Shown here in pieces: positions 25,549-34,697 of a stretch of 64,000 nucleotides of DNA. Within the stretch, counting starts at the first letter, position 1. The number at the start of each line of letters is the position of its first letter. A program made the translations under genes and the position numbers. The stretch covers positions 124,001 through 188,000 of the forward strand of contig NZ_NNBK01000015.1 of assembly GCF_002803075.1 (NCBI RefSeq), read 5' to 3'. This DNA comes from Streptomyces sp. CB01373 (GTDB lineage Bacteria; Actinomycetota; Actinomycetes; Streptomycetales; Streptomycetaceae). Under the pieces are notes generated by a model, which was not told the DNA's origin, ran no database searches, and saw nothing but the letters and a program-made list of their open reading frames with translations.

Positions 25549-26739
25549 ATGCACGTCGCCCTCACCGGCGCCACCGGATTCCTCGGACTGCGCCTGCTGC
25601 GCCGTCTGCTCGGCACACACCGGTCGGTGACGGTCCTGGCCCACGCGGGGTCGGGCGACGCGGTGCACCGCATCAGCCGGTTCTTCGAACTGACCGGCGC
25701 GCCCGAGCCGTTCGTCGCCGAACTCCCCGGCCGACTACGGGTGGTGGAAACCGAGTTGGAGCAGCCCGGGCTGGGGCTGTCCAGGCGCGCGTTCCAGGAG
25801 CTGGCCGACGGGCTCGGCGCGATCTGGCACAGCGCGGGCAGCATCAACCTGGAGGGGGATCTTCCCGAGCTGCGCCGGACCAACGTCGAAGGGACCCGGC
25901 ACGTGCTGGAGTTGGCCGCCGCCGGACGCCACAGACCCGTGCTCCACCACGTGAGTACGGCCTTCGTCGCCGGGAGCCGGCGTGAGGGGGTCGCGTACGA
26001 GGACGAGCTGGACGACGCGAACGGCTTCGAGAACACCTACGAGCGCTCCAAGTACGAGGCGGAGGTGCTGATCCACGCGTGGTCGCGGCAGCACCGCCGT
26101 CCGGTCGTGGTGCTGCGGCCCAGCATCCTGGTCACGGATCTGCCGCCGCACCCGGAACTGCCCTCGCATCCGCTGCAGGTCATCGAGCGGATCCTGCGCG
26201 ACGCGCGACGCGCCGCCGGTCCCGGGAGACCTGCAAGCGACGGTGCCGGGTCCGATGGCCCGCACGGTGCCGGCCTCCCGGACGGTCGTCCCCGCGTCCG
26301 CATCGTGGGGCATCCGCACGGCCGGCTGAACCTGATGCAGGTGGAGCACGCCGCCGAGGTCATGGTGCGGCTGGCCGGCCGGACACCCTCGGGCGGAGTC
26401 GACACGTACCACGTCGTCCATGACCGCGACGTGCCGGTGCCGACGATCGTGACCCTGCTGGAGCGGCTGGTCGGGCTGTCGATCGACCTGGTCGCCACCA
26501 AGCCGGACGATCTGTCGGCGCTGGAGGCGCTGGTGGACTTCTACCCGGGCCTCACGGCCTACCTGGCCCACTGTCGGCGCTTCGACGACACCAGGGTCCG
26601 GGCCCTGTTCGGTCCGTCGGCGGCCTCCCGGCCGGTGGACCTCGACTACCTGTTGTGCGGGCTGCTCCCGAGAAACCCGGTTCCTGCCGGGCCGTCACCC
26701 ACGCCCACGGCCGCCTTCCCGTCCGCCCGGTACGCCTGA
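25549..26739 (+). CDS. Thioester-reductase-like SDR (NAD-binding_4, FAR-type)
   Basis: A 396-aa protein starting MHVALTGATGFLGLRLLRRL; the ATG at 25549 has TTGGAG 9 bp upstream. The Rossmann motif GATGFLG (residues 7-13), the HSAGSINLEGDLPELRRTNV segment (family: H-x-Ax-V-N/x-x-Y..x-x-N-V) and the catalytic YERSKYEAE (Tyr and Lys of YxxxK around residues 164-168) identify the male-sterility/thioester reductase branch. Such domains reduce an acyl-thioester, often to an aldehyde or alcohol, and release polyketide or fatty chains from a carrier protein; in heterocyst glycolipid clusters a homologue (HglB) does this. It lies 41 bp upstream of the PfaD-type gene, so reductive release of the chain built by the downstream PKS is the likely role. 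Confidence 0.78.
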   Translation: MHVALTGATGFLGLRLLRRLLGTHRSVTVLAHAGSGDAVHRISRFFELTGAPEPFVAELPGRLRVVETELEQPGLGLSRRAFQELADGLGAIWHSAGSINLEGDLPELRRTNVEGTRHVLELAAAGRHRPVLHHVSTAFVAGSRREGVAYEDELDDANGFENTYERSKYEAEVLIHAWSRQHRRPVVVLRPSILVTDLPPHPELPSHPLQVIERILRDARRAAGPGRPASDGAGSDGPHGAGLPDGRPRVRIVGHPHGRLNLMQVEHAAEVMVRLAGRTPSGGVDTYHVVHDRDVPVPTIVTLLERLVGLSIDLVATKPDDLSALEALVDFYPGLTAYLAHCRRFDDTRVRALFGPSAASRPVDLDYLLCGLLPRNPVPAGPSPTPTAAFPSARYA

Positions 26740-26780
26740 CCCGCGCACCTCGCCTTCCCTCTCCCCGCTGGAGCCCCTTC

Positions 26781-28364
26781 GTGCCCGTGCTCTACCCTCC
26801 TGACGCCCCCGCCGCGTCCCCTCCGGCCTTCTCCCTGGAGGAGATCGCCGCCTGTGCCCGAAGGGTCCGGGAACCCGTACACGTCGTCAGCGGGCCGAGC
26901 GGCCGTGAGCTGGGGCTCGCGACCGGCCCCGTACCCGACGGACAGGTGCTCGGCACGCTGCCGCCGCTGTACCCCGAGTGGCTCGGCGGGCGCACCTTCT
27001 GCGAGGCGCACGGCGTCCGTTTCCCCTATGTGGCGGGCGAGATGGCGAACGGCATCGCGACCACGCGGATGGTGTCCGCGATGGCCCGGGCGGAGATGCT
27101 CGGCTTCTTCGGCGCCGGCGGTCTGGCGTACGCCGAGGTGGAGCGGGCCGTGCACGCGCTGGCGCAAGAACTGCGGTCCCGTCCGAACTGGGGCGTGAAC
27201 CTCATCCACTCACCGGCCGAGCCCGCGCTGGAGTTCCGCGTCGCCGAGCTGCTGCTGCGCTGCCGCGTGCCCCGGATCTCGGCGTCGGCGTTCATGGAGC
27301 TGACCCCGGCCGTCGTTCTGTGTTCGGCGCGGGGTCTGCGCCGGGGCGCCGACGGCGGGATCGTCCGGGGTACGCGGATGCTCGCCAAGGTCTCCCGGCC
27401 CGAGGTGGCGGAGAGGTTCCTCTCCCCCGCGCCGGCCGCGCTCCTCGACCTGCTCGTCGCCCAGGGGAAGCTGACCCCGGAGGAGGCCGCTCTCGCGGCC
27501 CTGGTGCCGGTGGCCGAGGACATCACCGTGGAGGCCGACAGCGGAGGTCACACCGACAACCGGCCGTTGTCGGCCCTGCTGCCGAGGATCGTCCTGCTGC
27601 GCGACGCGCTCTGCCGGCGGTTCGGCTACCCCCGGCCGGTCAGGATCGGCGCGGCCGGCGGACTGGGAACTCCGGACGCGGTGGCCGCCGCCTTCGCCCT
27701 CGGCGCGTCCTACGTCGTCGTCGGATCGGTGAACCAGACCGCCGTCGAGGCGGGCCTGTCCGACGAGGCCAAGTCGATGCTCTGCGAGGCGGACGTCGCC
27801 GACGTGGCGATGGCACCGGCGGCGGACATGTTCGAACTGGGAGTCACGCTGCAGGTGCTGTCCCGGGGAACGATGTTCGCCCAGCGGGCCGCCAGACTCC
27901 ACGCCGCGTACCGGGCGCACGGCGCGCTGGAGGAGATCCCGCCCGCGGTGCGCATCGCGATCGAACGGGATGTGCTGCGAGCCTCGTTCGACGAGGTCTG
28001 GCAGCGTACGCGCGCTTTCTGGGAACGCCGCGACCCCTCGGAGATCACGCGTGCGGAGGCCGATCCCAAGCACCGTATGGCGCTGGTCTTCCGCTGGTAC
28101 CTGGGCAGTTCCAGCCGGTGGGCGATCAGCGGCGAGTCGGCGCGGCGTGCCGACTACCAGATCTGGTGCGGTCCGGCGATGGGCGCGTTCAACCGCTGGG
28201 TCGCGGGCACGTTCCTCGCCGAACCGGCGAACCGGTCCGTGGTGCAGATCGCGCTCAACCTGCTCGAAGGCGCCGCGGTGCTCACCCGCGCCCATCAACT
28301 GCGCACCTACGGAGTCCCGTTGCCGTCCGAGGCGTTCACCTACACCCCGTGCGGGCTGGCATGA
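26781..28364 (+). CDS. PfaD-type enoyl reductase (FMN, NPD-like)
   Basis: A 527-aa protein with GTG start at 26781 (CTGGAGCC upstream): VPVLYPPDAPAASPPAFSLE. The TIM-barrel, FMN-dependent 2-nitropropane-dioxygenase-like fold is seen in GVNLIHSPAEPALEFRVAEL, VEADSGGHTDNRPLSALLP (a strongly conserved PfaD segment) and IGAAGGLGTPDAVAAAFALG. The C-terminal third, including ADYQIWCGPAMGAFNRW, is the PfaD-specific helical extension. In PUFA-type synthases this stand-alone enzyme supplies the trans-acting enoyl reduction. The stop overlaps an ATG of the next ORF by ATGA, though the better start of the megasynthase is 57 bp further. Length and domain order match the family. Confidence 0.9.
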   Translation: MPVLYPPDAPAASPPAFSLEEIAACARRVREPVHVVSGPSGRELGLATGPVPDGQVLGTLPPLYPEWLGGRTFCEAHGVRFPYVAGEMANGIATTRMVSAMARAEMLGFFGAGGLAYAEVERAVHALAQELRSRPNWGVNLIHSPAEPALEFRVAELLLRCRVPRISASAFMELTPAVVLCSARGLRRGADGGIVRGTRMLAKVSRPEVAERFLSPAPAALLDLLVAQGKLTPEEAALAALVPVAEDITVEADSGGHTDNRPLSALLPRIVLLRDALCRRFGYPRPVRIGAAGGLGTPDAVAAAFALGASYVVVGSVNQTAVEAGLSDEAKSMLCEADVADVAMAPAADMFELGVTLQVLSRGTMFAQRAARLHAAYRAHGALEEIPPAVRIAIERDVLRASFDEVWQRTRAFWERRDPSEITRAEADPKHRMALVFRWYLGSSSRWAISGESARRADYQIWCGPAMGAFNRWVAGTFLAEPANRSVVQIALNLLEGAAVLTRAHQLRTYGVPLPSEAFTYTPCGLA

Positions 28365-28420
28365 GCGGCCCTCGAGTCCCGAAGTCGTCAGCAGCAGCCG
28401 TCCATCCCCGAGGAGATGTC

Positions 28421-31400
28421 GTGTCCGCTTCCGCCCCCGGGCAGGTGCCCGTCGCCGTGGTCGGTGTCGGTGCCCTGGTGCCCGGCGCGACGGACGCGGC
28501 CGGCTACTGGCGGATCGTGACCGGCGGCCGGGACCTGATCACCGAAGTGCCCTCCTCCCGCTGGCTGGTGGCGGACCACTACGACCCCGACCCGGCCGCC
28601 CCCGACAAGACGTACGCCCGCCGGGGTGCCTTCCTGCCGGAGGTGGACTTCGATCCGCTGGCGTACGGTGTGCCGCCCGCCGGTCTGCCGGCGACGGACA
28701 CCTCCCAACTGCTCGCCCTGATGGTCGCGGACCAGGTGCTGACCGACGCCGGCGGTCTGCCGGACATGGACCGGGACCGGGTCGGCGTCGTCCTCGGCGC
28801 TGCCGCCCTGGAACTGCTCCCGCACATGTACGGGCGCGCCCAACGCCCGCTGTGGCTGAAGGCGTTGCGGGAGTACGGTTTCGCAGAGGCCGAGGCGCGG
28901 GCCGTGTGCGACCGCATCTCGGCGCACTTCACTCCGTGGCAGGAGTCGACCTTCCCGGGCCTGCTCGGCAATGTCGTCGCGGGACGGATCGCCAACCGGT
29001 TCGACCTGCACGGCACCAACCACACCACCGACGCCGCCTGTGCCAGCTCCCTGGCGGCCCTGTCCACGGCGGTCGGTGAACTGGCGCTCGGACGGGCCGA
29101 CCTGGTGATCAGCGGAGGCGTGGACACCGGCAACGACATCGGCATGTTCCTGTGCTTCTCCAAGACGCCCGCGCTCTCCCGCTCCGGTGACTGCCGTCCG
29201 TTCTCGGACGCGGCGGACGGCACCATGCTGGGCGAGGCGGTCGTGATGTACGCGCTGAAGCGGCTGTCCGACGCGGAGCGGGACGGCGACCGGATCCACG
29301 CGGTGATCCGGGGCATCGGCACCTCGTCCGACGGCCGGAGTACGGCGATCTACGCGCCGCTCCCCGACGGTCAGGCACGGGCTCTGCGGCGCGCGTACGA
29401 GCAGGCGGGATACGGTCCACGGACCGTGGAGCTGGTCGAGGCGCACGGGACCGGCACGAAAGCCGGGGACACCGCCGAACTGACGGCGCTGCGCGCGGTG
29501 TTCGAGGCGCCGGGGCGCACGGACGGGCCGCGTACGGACGGGCAGTGGTGCGCGCTCGGCTCGGTCAAGTCGCAGATCGGGCACACCAAGTGCGCGGCGG
29601 GCGCGGCGGGGCTGCTCAAGGCGGTCATGGCCCTGCACCACAAGGTGCTGCCGCCGACCATCAAGGTCGACCGGCCGATCACGGCGGCCGCCGACCCGGA
29701 CGGCCCGTTCTACGTCAACACCGAGACCCGGCCGTGGGTGCGGCCCGCCGGTCATCCGCGCCGGGCGTCGGTGTCGAGCTTCGGCTTCGGGGGCAGCAAC
29801 TTCCACGTCACGCTGGAGGAGTACGTGCCCTCGGGCACCGCGGCCCGTGTGCCGCCGCGCCATCGCTCAGCGCCGGACGAACTCGTCCTGTTCAGCGGCG
29901 CGTCACCGTCCGACCTGGTGCCGCCGGAGACGGACGGCGACCGTCCGCTGGCCGCGCTCGCCCGGGAGAGCCATCGCGCGTTCTCGCCCACCGACCCGGT
30001 GCGGCTGGCCGTCGTCGCCACGGACACCGAGGACCTGCGGGAGAAGTGCGCGCAGGCGCTCACACTGATCCGGCAACGGCCCGGCACCGCGCTCTCGACA
30101 CCGAACGGCATCCGGTACGCCGTGGGGGACCCTGAGCCCGGCCGGCTCGCCTTCCTGTTCCCCGGGCAGGGCTCCCAGTACGTCGGGATGGGCGCCGGCC
30201 TCGCGATGCTCTCGCCGACCGCCCAGGCCGTGTGGGACCGGCTGGGCGGTACCGGTTTCGACGGACGGCCCCTGCACCGGGTGGTGTTCCCGCCGCCCGC
30301 GTTCACCGACGAGGAACGCGCGGCTCAGGCGGCGCTTCTGGCCGCCACCGAGTGGGCGCAGCCCGCTCTCGCGGTGCACGCGCTCGCACTGCTGGACGTA
30401 CTGCGGGAGTTGGGGCTGCGACCGGACTGCGCGGCGGGCCACAGTTTCGGTGAGCTGGTGGCACTGCACTGCGCGGGTGCCCTTGACGCCGACGCCCTGG
30501 TCGGTCTGGCCCGCAGGCGCGGCGAGTTGATGCGGGACGCGGCCGCCGTGCCGGGCGCGATGCTGGCCGTGGCGGCGGACCGCGAGCACGTGGTGTCGGT
30601 GCTGACCGCCGGCGGGTTCGGCGACATCTGGCCGGCCAACCACAACTCCCCGCGCCAGGTGGTGCTTTCGGGGGCGACGGAGGCCGTCGCGCGCGCCGAG
30701 AAGGCGTTCGCGGGCGAGGGTGTCGGCACACGCCGGCTGGCCACGTCGACCGCGTTCCACAGCCCGCTGGTCGCCCCGGCCGGTGAACCGCTCGCCGAGT
30801 TCCTGCGTACGGTCACGTTCACGGAGCCACGGTTCGAGGTGTACGGCAACGCGGACGCGGCACCGTACCCGTCGTCGCCCGCCCAGGTACGCCGCCGGAT
30901 CGCCGAGCACCTGGCCTCACCGGTGCTCTTCCAGGACCAGATCGAGGCGATGTACGCGGCGGGGGTGCGCACCTTCGTCGAGGTCGGCGCGGGCACCGCG
31001 CTGACCGGCCTGGTCGGGCAGATCCTCGGTGACCGCGAGCACGCGGCCGTCCCCCTGGACCGGCCGGACCGGTCCGGGGTCTCCAGCCTGCACACTGCGC
31101 TCGGCGAACTCGCCGTGCGCGGCATCCCTCTCGACTTCGATCCCCTCTGGGCGCCGTACGCCTCGCCCGGAACCCCAGTCAAGGAGCGCACGCCCCGGAT
31201 GACCGTGAAGATCAGCGGAGCCAACTACGGTCAGCTGTACCCGCCCCGCGCCGACGGGGCCGAGCCATCGCCGCCCGCACCCGTGCTGGAGCGTGGGCCG
31301 GAGCGCCACTCGTATGGCGCACCTGCCCCTGCCCTCTCCCCCTCCCCCTCCCCCGCGTCCGACATCCCGGTGGTTCCCATGCACGCGTACGAAGCCGAGC

Positions 31401-34400
31401 CGTCGCACGACCCCGTACCCGCGTACGACCCCGTACCCGCGTACGACGCCGTGCCCGCCGACGACGCCCTGTCCGTGTACGGTGCCGAGTCCGGAGCCGC
31501 CCCCGGAGCCGAGTGGTACGCCGCGGTGGAGAGCGTCCAGCGGCACACGGCTGAGGCTCACGCGGCCTGCCAACGCATGCTGACCGACAGCCATTTGGCC
31601 TTTCTGCGGATGACCGAGACCACCCTGGCTGCGATGCTCGGGATCCAGGGCACCGGCGGTGTGCTCGACGCCCCGGCTCCCCCGGCACCGCTCCCGCTCC
31701 CCCGTCCTTCAGCGCCTCGGCAGGTCCCTGCACCCGTGACACCGGCCCCGGCGGCGGTCGGCGTTCCCGGGGCCCAACCGGCCTTCGTACCCGCCGGGTC
31801 CGGCGTCGCGCCGTCGCCCGCACCGGTCGCCGCCGAGGACCGGGCGCCTGCCGCCGTCCCGGTGGATTCCCCGGCTCAGGCCACCGATGACGCGCCCCTG
31901 TCGGCGTCCGCGCTGGAGGAACTCCTGCTCTCGGTGGTGGCCCGGCTCACCGGCTATCCGGCCGAGATGCTCAACGTGGACATGGAGTTGGAGGCTGATC
32001 TGGGAGTCGACTCGATCAAGCGCGTCGAGATCCTGTCGGCCGTGCGCCGCAGCGTCGGCGACATGGCGACGGGAGACGTCGGAGAGCTCGGCAAGCTCCG
32101 TACGCTGCGCGAGATCGTCGAGGCGCTCACGGAGGCCGGCCGGCAGCCCGGGACCCCGGCGCCGAACGCCCCGGCCGCGTCCGCGTCCGCCTCGTCCGGG
32201 CCCCCCGCCATGTCGGAGGTTCCCACAGCGTCAGGAACCCCCGCAGTGGCGGGAACTCCCGCCGTCTCGGGGATTCCCACCGCACCCGCGATTCCCGCCG
32301 CCCCGGAGATGGCCGGCGTCCCAACAATCCCGGCCATGCGCACCGAGTCCGGGCAGGAGACGGCACTGACGAGGCTGGTGCCGCGCGCCGTGGAGTCACC
32401 GGCGTCCGGCCTGGCGACGGCCGGGCTCCTGGACGGACCGCTCGTGGTGACGGGCGCGGGCCCCCAGGACGCCCCGCTCACCGGCCTCGTCGCGCGGAAG
32501 CTGGCGGAGCACGGCGTGGACGCCACCGCCACGGCGGAGGTGCCCGAGGGCGCGCGCGGTGTCATCCACCTCGGCGGGCTGACGGAAAGCGGCGCGCCGG
32601 ACGAGGCGCGGGAGGTACACCGGTCGGTGTTCCGCGCCGCGCGCACAGTCGCGGCACAGGCGGCCGAGCGCGGCGGGCTGTTCGTGACCGTGCAGGACAC
32701 CGGAGGCGACTTCGGGCTCGGCGGTCACGCACCCGACCGGGCCTGGCTGGGCGGGGTCGCCGGTCTGACCAGGACCGCGGCGAAGGAGTGGCCGGGAGCC
32801 TCGGTCAAGGCCGTCGACTGCGAACGCGGCGGCCGGAGCGACGAGGAGGTCGCCGAGGCGATCGTGCGGGAGCTGCTGGAAGGCGGCCCCGACCTGGAGG
32901 TGGGTCTCCGCGCGGACGGTACCCGCACCACCCTGCTGGCGGTGCCCGCGCCGGTGACGCCCGACGGCACCCGGCGGATCACACCGGAGTCGGTGATCGT
33001 GGCCACCGGAGGGGCCCGCGGGGTGACCGCCGCCGCGCTGCTGGACCTGGCCAGGACCCATCGTCCGCGGATCGTGCTGCTCGGCAGGACGGCACCGTCT
33101 CCCGAGCCCGAGGGGCTCGCGTCGGCCGCCGACGAACCGGCGCTCACCCGGCTGCTCGCCGAGCGTTCCGCCGGGGACGCGGCGGACTCCTCGCCCGCCC
33201 GGATCGCGGCGCGGGCCCGGGAGATCCTGGGCGCGCGCGAGGTGCGGGCGACGCTGGCGGCGCTGGAGGAGGCGGGGTCCCCCGTCCGGTACGTGCGGGT
33301 GGACGTCCGCGACGAGGACGCCGTGGCCGCGGCACTGCGCGACGTACGTGACGCGTGGGGGCCGGTCACCGGCATCGTGCACGGCGCGGGGGTGCTGGCC
33401 GACAAGCTGATCGCCGACAAGACCGACGAGCAGGTCGAGTCGGTGATGTCCACCAAGGTGGACGGTCTGCGCACGCTGCTGGCCGCGACGGCGGACGATC
33501 CGCTGGACGTGATCTGCCTGTTCTCCTCGGTGGCGGCCGTGTTCGGGAACGCGGGGCAGAGCGACTACGCCATGGCCAACGAGATCCTCGCTCAGGTCGC
33601 GTCCGCCGAGCAGGTCCGCCGCCCCGGCTGTCTGGTGCGGTGCGTCGCCTGGGGTCCGTGGCGCGGCGGTATGGTCACGCCGGCTCTGGCCGGGCACTTC
33701 GGCCGGTCCGGGGTTCCGCTGATCCCTCTGGAGCAGGGGGCGGCCGCCTTCACGGCCGAGCTGGACGGCGCGGCCGGTGGGGCCCGGGTCGTCCTGGTGG
33801 CCGGGGACGATCCGGAGGCCCTGTCGCCGGCCGGCGATCCGCGTCCGGCTGAGCTGCTGGTCCGGGCGGCCAGCCTGCCGCAGCTGGCCGATCACGCGAT
33901 CGCCGGGGTTCCCGTGCTGCCCGTGGCGATGGTCCTGAACTGGTTCGCCGGGGCGGCCACCGCATGGCTGCCGGGTGCAGCCGGCTCTCTCGTCCTGCGC
34001 GATCTGCGGGTGTACAGGAAGTGCGCCCTGCCCGAACTGGCCGGCGCGGGCCACCGGCTCACCCTGCACGGCAGCCGGGGCCCGGCCGGTTCGCCGTCGG
34101 GGCTGGAGGCGGAACTGCGGGGCGACAGCGGGGTGGCGCACTTCCGGGCCGTACTGGACACCGGAGCCGAGGAGCCGGATCCGGCCGCGTGGAGCAGCCC
34201 GGACGGCCTCAAGCCGCTGGATGGCGCCGAGTTGTACGACGGGGAGATCCTCTTCCACGGCCCCCGCTTCCACTCCGTCCGCTCGCCGCAAGGTGTTTCG
34301 GAGCACGGGGCCGAGGCGGTCGTCGCGGGCGTATCCGTTCTGGAGTGGCCGGGTGAGCACTGGCCGCTCGACCCGGCCGCCGTGGACGGCGCGCTCCAAC

Positions 34401-34627
34401 TCGCCCTGGTCTGGGCGCAGGAGGCACTCGGTGCTGCGACCCTGCCGATGGCCGTCGCGGAGTGCAGGGTGCACCGGCGCGGCCCGGTGGAGGGCACCGT
34501 GCGGTGTGTGCTGCGGGGCCGGAAGGTCCACAGCACGGGGGCGCGCTGCGACGCGGCGCTCATCGACGCCGACGGAGCCGTCCGTCTGGAACTGCTGGGC
34601 GTGGAACTCGTCCGCCGCCCCTCCTGA
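28421..34627 (+). CDS. PUFA-synthase-like megasynthase KS-AT-ACP-KR-DH (PfaA/Pfa2 type)
   Basis: A 2,068-aa multienzyme. The GTG at 28421 was chosen for its AGGAG 6-10 bp upstream; an ATG at 28361 in the ATGA overlap would add 20 residues. Domains: ketosynthase (about 1-460, Cys207 in DAACASS, His342 in HGTGT, His388 in GHTKC); malonyl-type acyltransferase (about 570-880, Ser675 in GHSFGE, His780 in FHSP); a PfaA-type linker; a single ACP (about 1160-1240, Ser1198 in GVDSIKR); ketoreductase (about 1525-1800, GGARG and Tyr1716 in SDYAMAN); and a C-terminal PS-DH-type dehydratase (His1825 in LADHAIAG, Asp1989 in VDGAL). Classical PfaA proteins carry four or more tandem ACPs; here there is one. 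The chain is therefore predicted to be built iteratively on one carrier. A 4 x 18-nt tandem repeat lies in the linker. Confidence 0.92.
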   Translation: MSASAPGQVPVAVVGVGALVPGATDAAGYWRIVTGGRDLITEVPSSRWLVADHYDPDPAAPDKTYARRGAFLPEVDFDPLAYGVPPAGLPATDTSQLLALMVADQVLTDAGGLPDMDRDRVGVVLGAAALELLPHMYGRAQRPLWLKALREYGFAEAEARAVCDRISAHFTPWQESTFPGLLGNVVAGRIANRFDLHGTNHTTDAACASSLAALSTAVGELALGRADLVISGGVDTGNDIGMFLCFSKTPALSRSGDCRPFSDAADGTMLGEAVVMYALKRLSDAERDGDRIHAVIRGIGTSSDGRSTAIYAPLPDGQARALRRAYEQAGYGPRTVELVEAHGTGTKAGDTAELTALRAVFEAPGRTDGPRTDGQWCALGSVKSQIGHTKCAAGAAGLLKAVMALHHKVLPPTIKVDRPITAAADPDGPFYVNTETRPWVRPAGHPRRASVSSFGFGGSNFHVTLEEYVPSGTAARVPPRHRSAPDELVLFSGASPSDLVPPETDGDRPLAALARESHRAFSPTDPVRLAVVATDTEDLREKCAQALTLIRQRPGTALSTPNGIRYAVGDPEPGRLAFLFPGQGSQYVGMGAGLAMLSPTAQAVWDRLGGTGFDGRPLHRVVFPPPAFTDEERAAQAALLAATEWAQPALAVHALALLDVLRELGLRPDCAAGHSFGELVALHCAGALDADALVGLARRRGELMRDAAAVPGAMLAVAADREHVVSVLTAGGFGDIWPANHNSPRQVVLSGATEAVARAEKAFAGEGVGTRRLATSTAFHSPLVAPAGEPLAEFLRTVTFTEPRFEVYGNADAAPYPSSPAQVRRRIAEHLASPVLFQDQIEAMYAAGVRTFVEVGAGTALTGLVGQILGDREHAAVPLDRPDRSGVSSLHTALGELAVRGIPLDFDPLWAPYASPGTPVKERTPRMTVKISGANYGQLYPPRADGAEPSPPAPVLERGPERHSYGAPAPALSPSPSPASDIPVVPMHAYEAEPSHDPVPAYDPVPAYDAVPADDALSVYGAESGAAPGAEWYAAVESVQRHTAEAHAACQRMLTDSHLAFLRMTETTLAAMLGIQGTGGVLDAPAPPAPLPLPRPSAPRQVPAPVTPAPAAVGVPGAQPAFVPAGSGVAPSPAPVAAEDRAPAAVPVDSPAQATDDAPLSASALEELLLSVVARLTGYPAEMLNVDMELEADLGVDSIKRVEILSAVRRSVGDMATGDVGELGKLRTLREIVEALTEAGRQPGTPAPNAPAASASASSGPPAMSEVPTASGTPAVAGTPAVSGIPTAPAIPAAPEMAGVPTIPAMRTESGQETALTRLVPRAVESPASGLATAGLLDGPLVVTGAGPQDAPLTGLVARKLAEHGVDATATAEVPEGARGVIHLGGLTESGAPDEAREVHRSVFRAARTVAAQAAERGGLFVTVQDTGGDFGLGGHAPDRAWLGGVAGLTRTAAKEWPGASVKAVDCERGGRSDEEVAEAIVRELLEGGPDLEVGLRADGTRTTLLAVPAPVTPDGTRRITPESVIVATGGARGVTAAALLDLARTHRPRIVLLGRTAPSPEPEGLASAADEPALTRLLAERSAGDAADSSPARIAARAREILGAREVRATLAALEEAGSPVRYVRVDVRDEDAVAAALRDVRDAWGPVTGIVHGAGVLADKLIADKTDEQVESVMSTKVDGLRTLLAATADDPLDVICLFSSVAAVFGNAGQSDYAMANEILAQVASAEQVRRPGCLVRCVAWGPWRGGMVTPALAGHFGRSGVPLIPLEQGAAAFTAELDGAAGGARVVLVAGDDPEALSPAGDPRPAELLVRAASLPQLADHAIAGVPVLPVAMVLNWFAGAATAWLPGAAGSLVLRDLRVYRKCALPELAGAGHRLTLHGSRGPAGSPSGLEAELRGDSGVAHFRAVLDTGAEEPDPAAWSSPDGLKPLDGAELYDGEILFHGPRFHSVRSPQGVSEHGAEAVVAGVSVLEWPGEHWPLDPAAVDGALQLALVWAQEALGAATLPMAVAECRVHRRGPVEGTVRCVLRGRKVHSTGARCDAALIDADGAVRLELLGVELVRRPS
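31409..31480 (+). repeat. Four tandem 18-nt units in the PfaA linker
   Basis: Units GACCCCGTACCCGCGTAC (31409-31426 and 31427-31444, identical) followed by two diverged copies (31445-31462, 31463-31480) encode DPVPAY-DPVPAY-DAVPAD-DALSVY. It lies in the flexible linker before the ACP and is probably generated by replication slippage; no protein-function signal is evident. Confidence 0.75.
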
Positions 34628-34697
34628 GCCGCGCGCCCTTCCGACCCGGCCCCCCGCGTACCAGTCCCGCCCTGCCCCGCCGTGAAGTGAGACCCAC

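Noticed and set aside
25188..26036. 282-aa minus-strand open frame upstream of and inside the SDR gene
   Set aside because: Ser-rich and devoid of motifs; overlaps the well-supported SDR start region on the other strand.
31409..31480. Tandem 18-nt repeats as a possible CRISPR or VNTR locus
   Set aside because: Contiguous units without spacers, in frame within a coding linker; coding slippage explains them.
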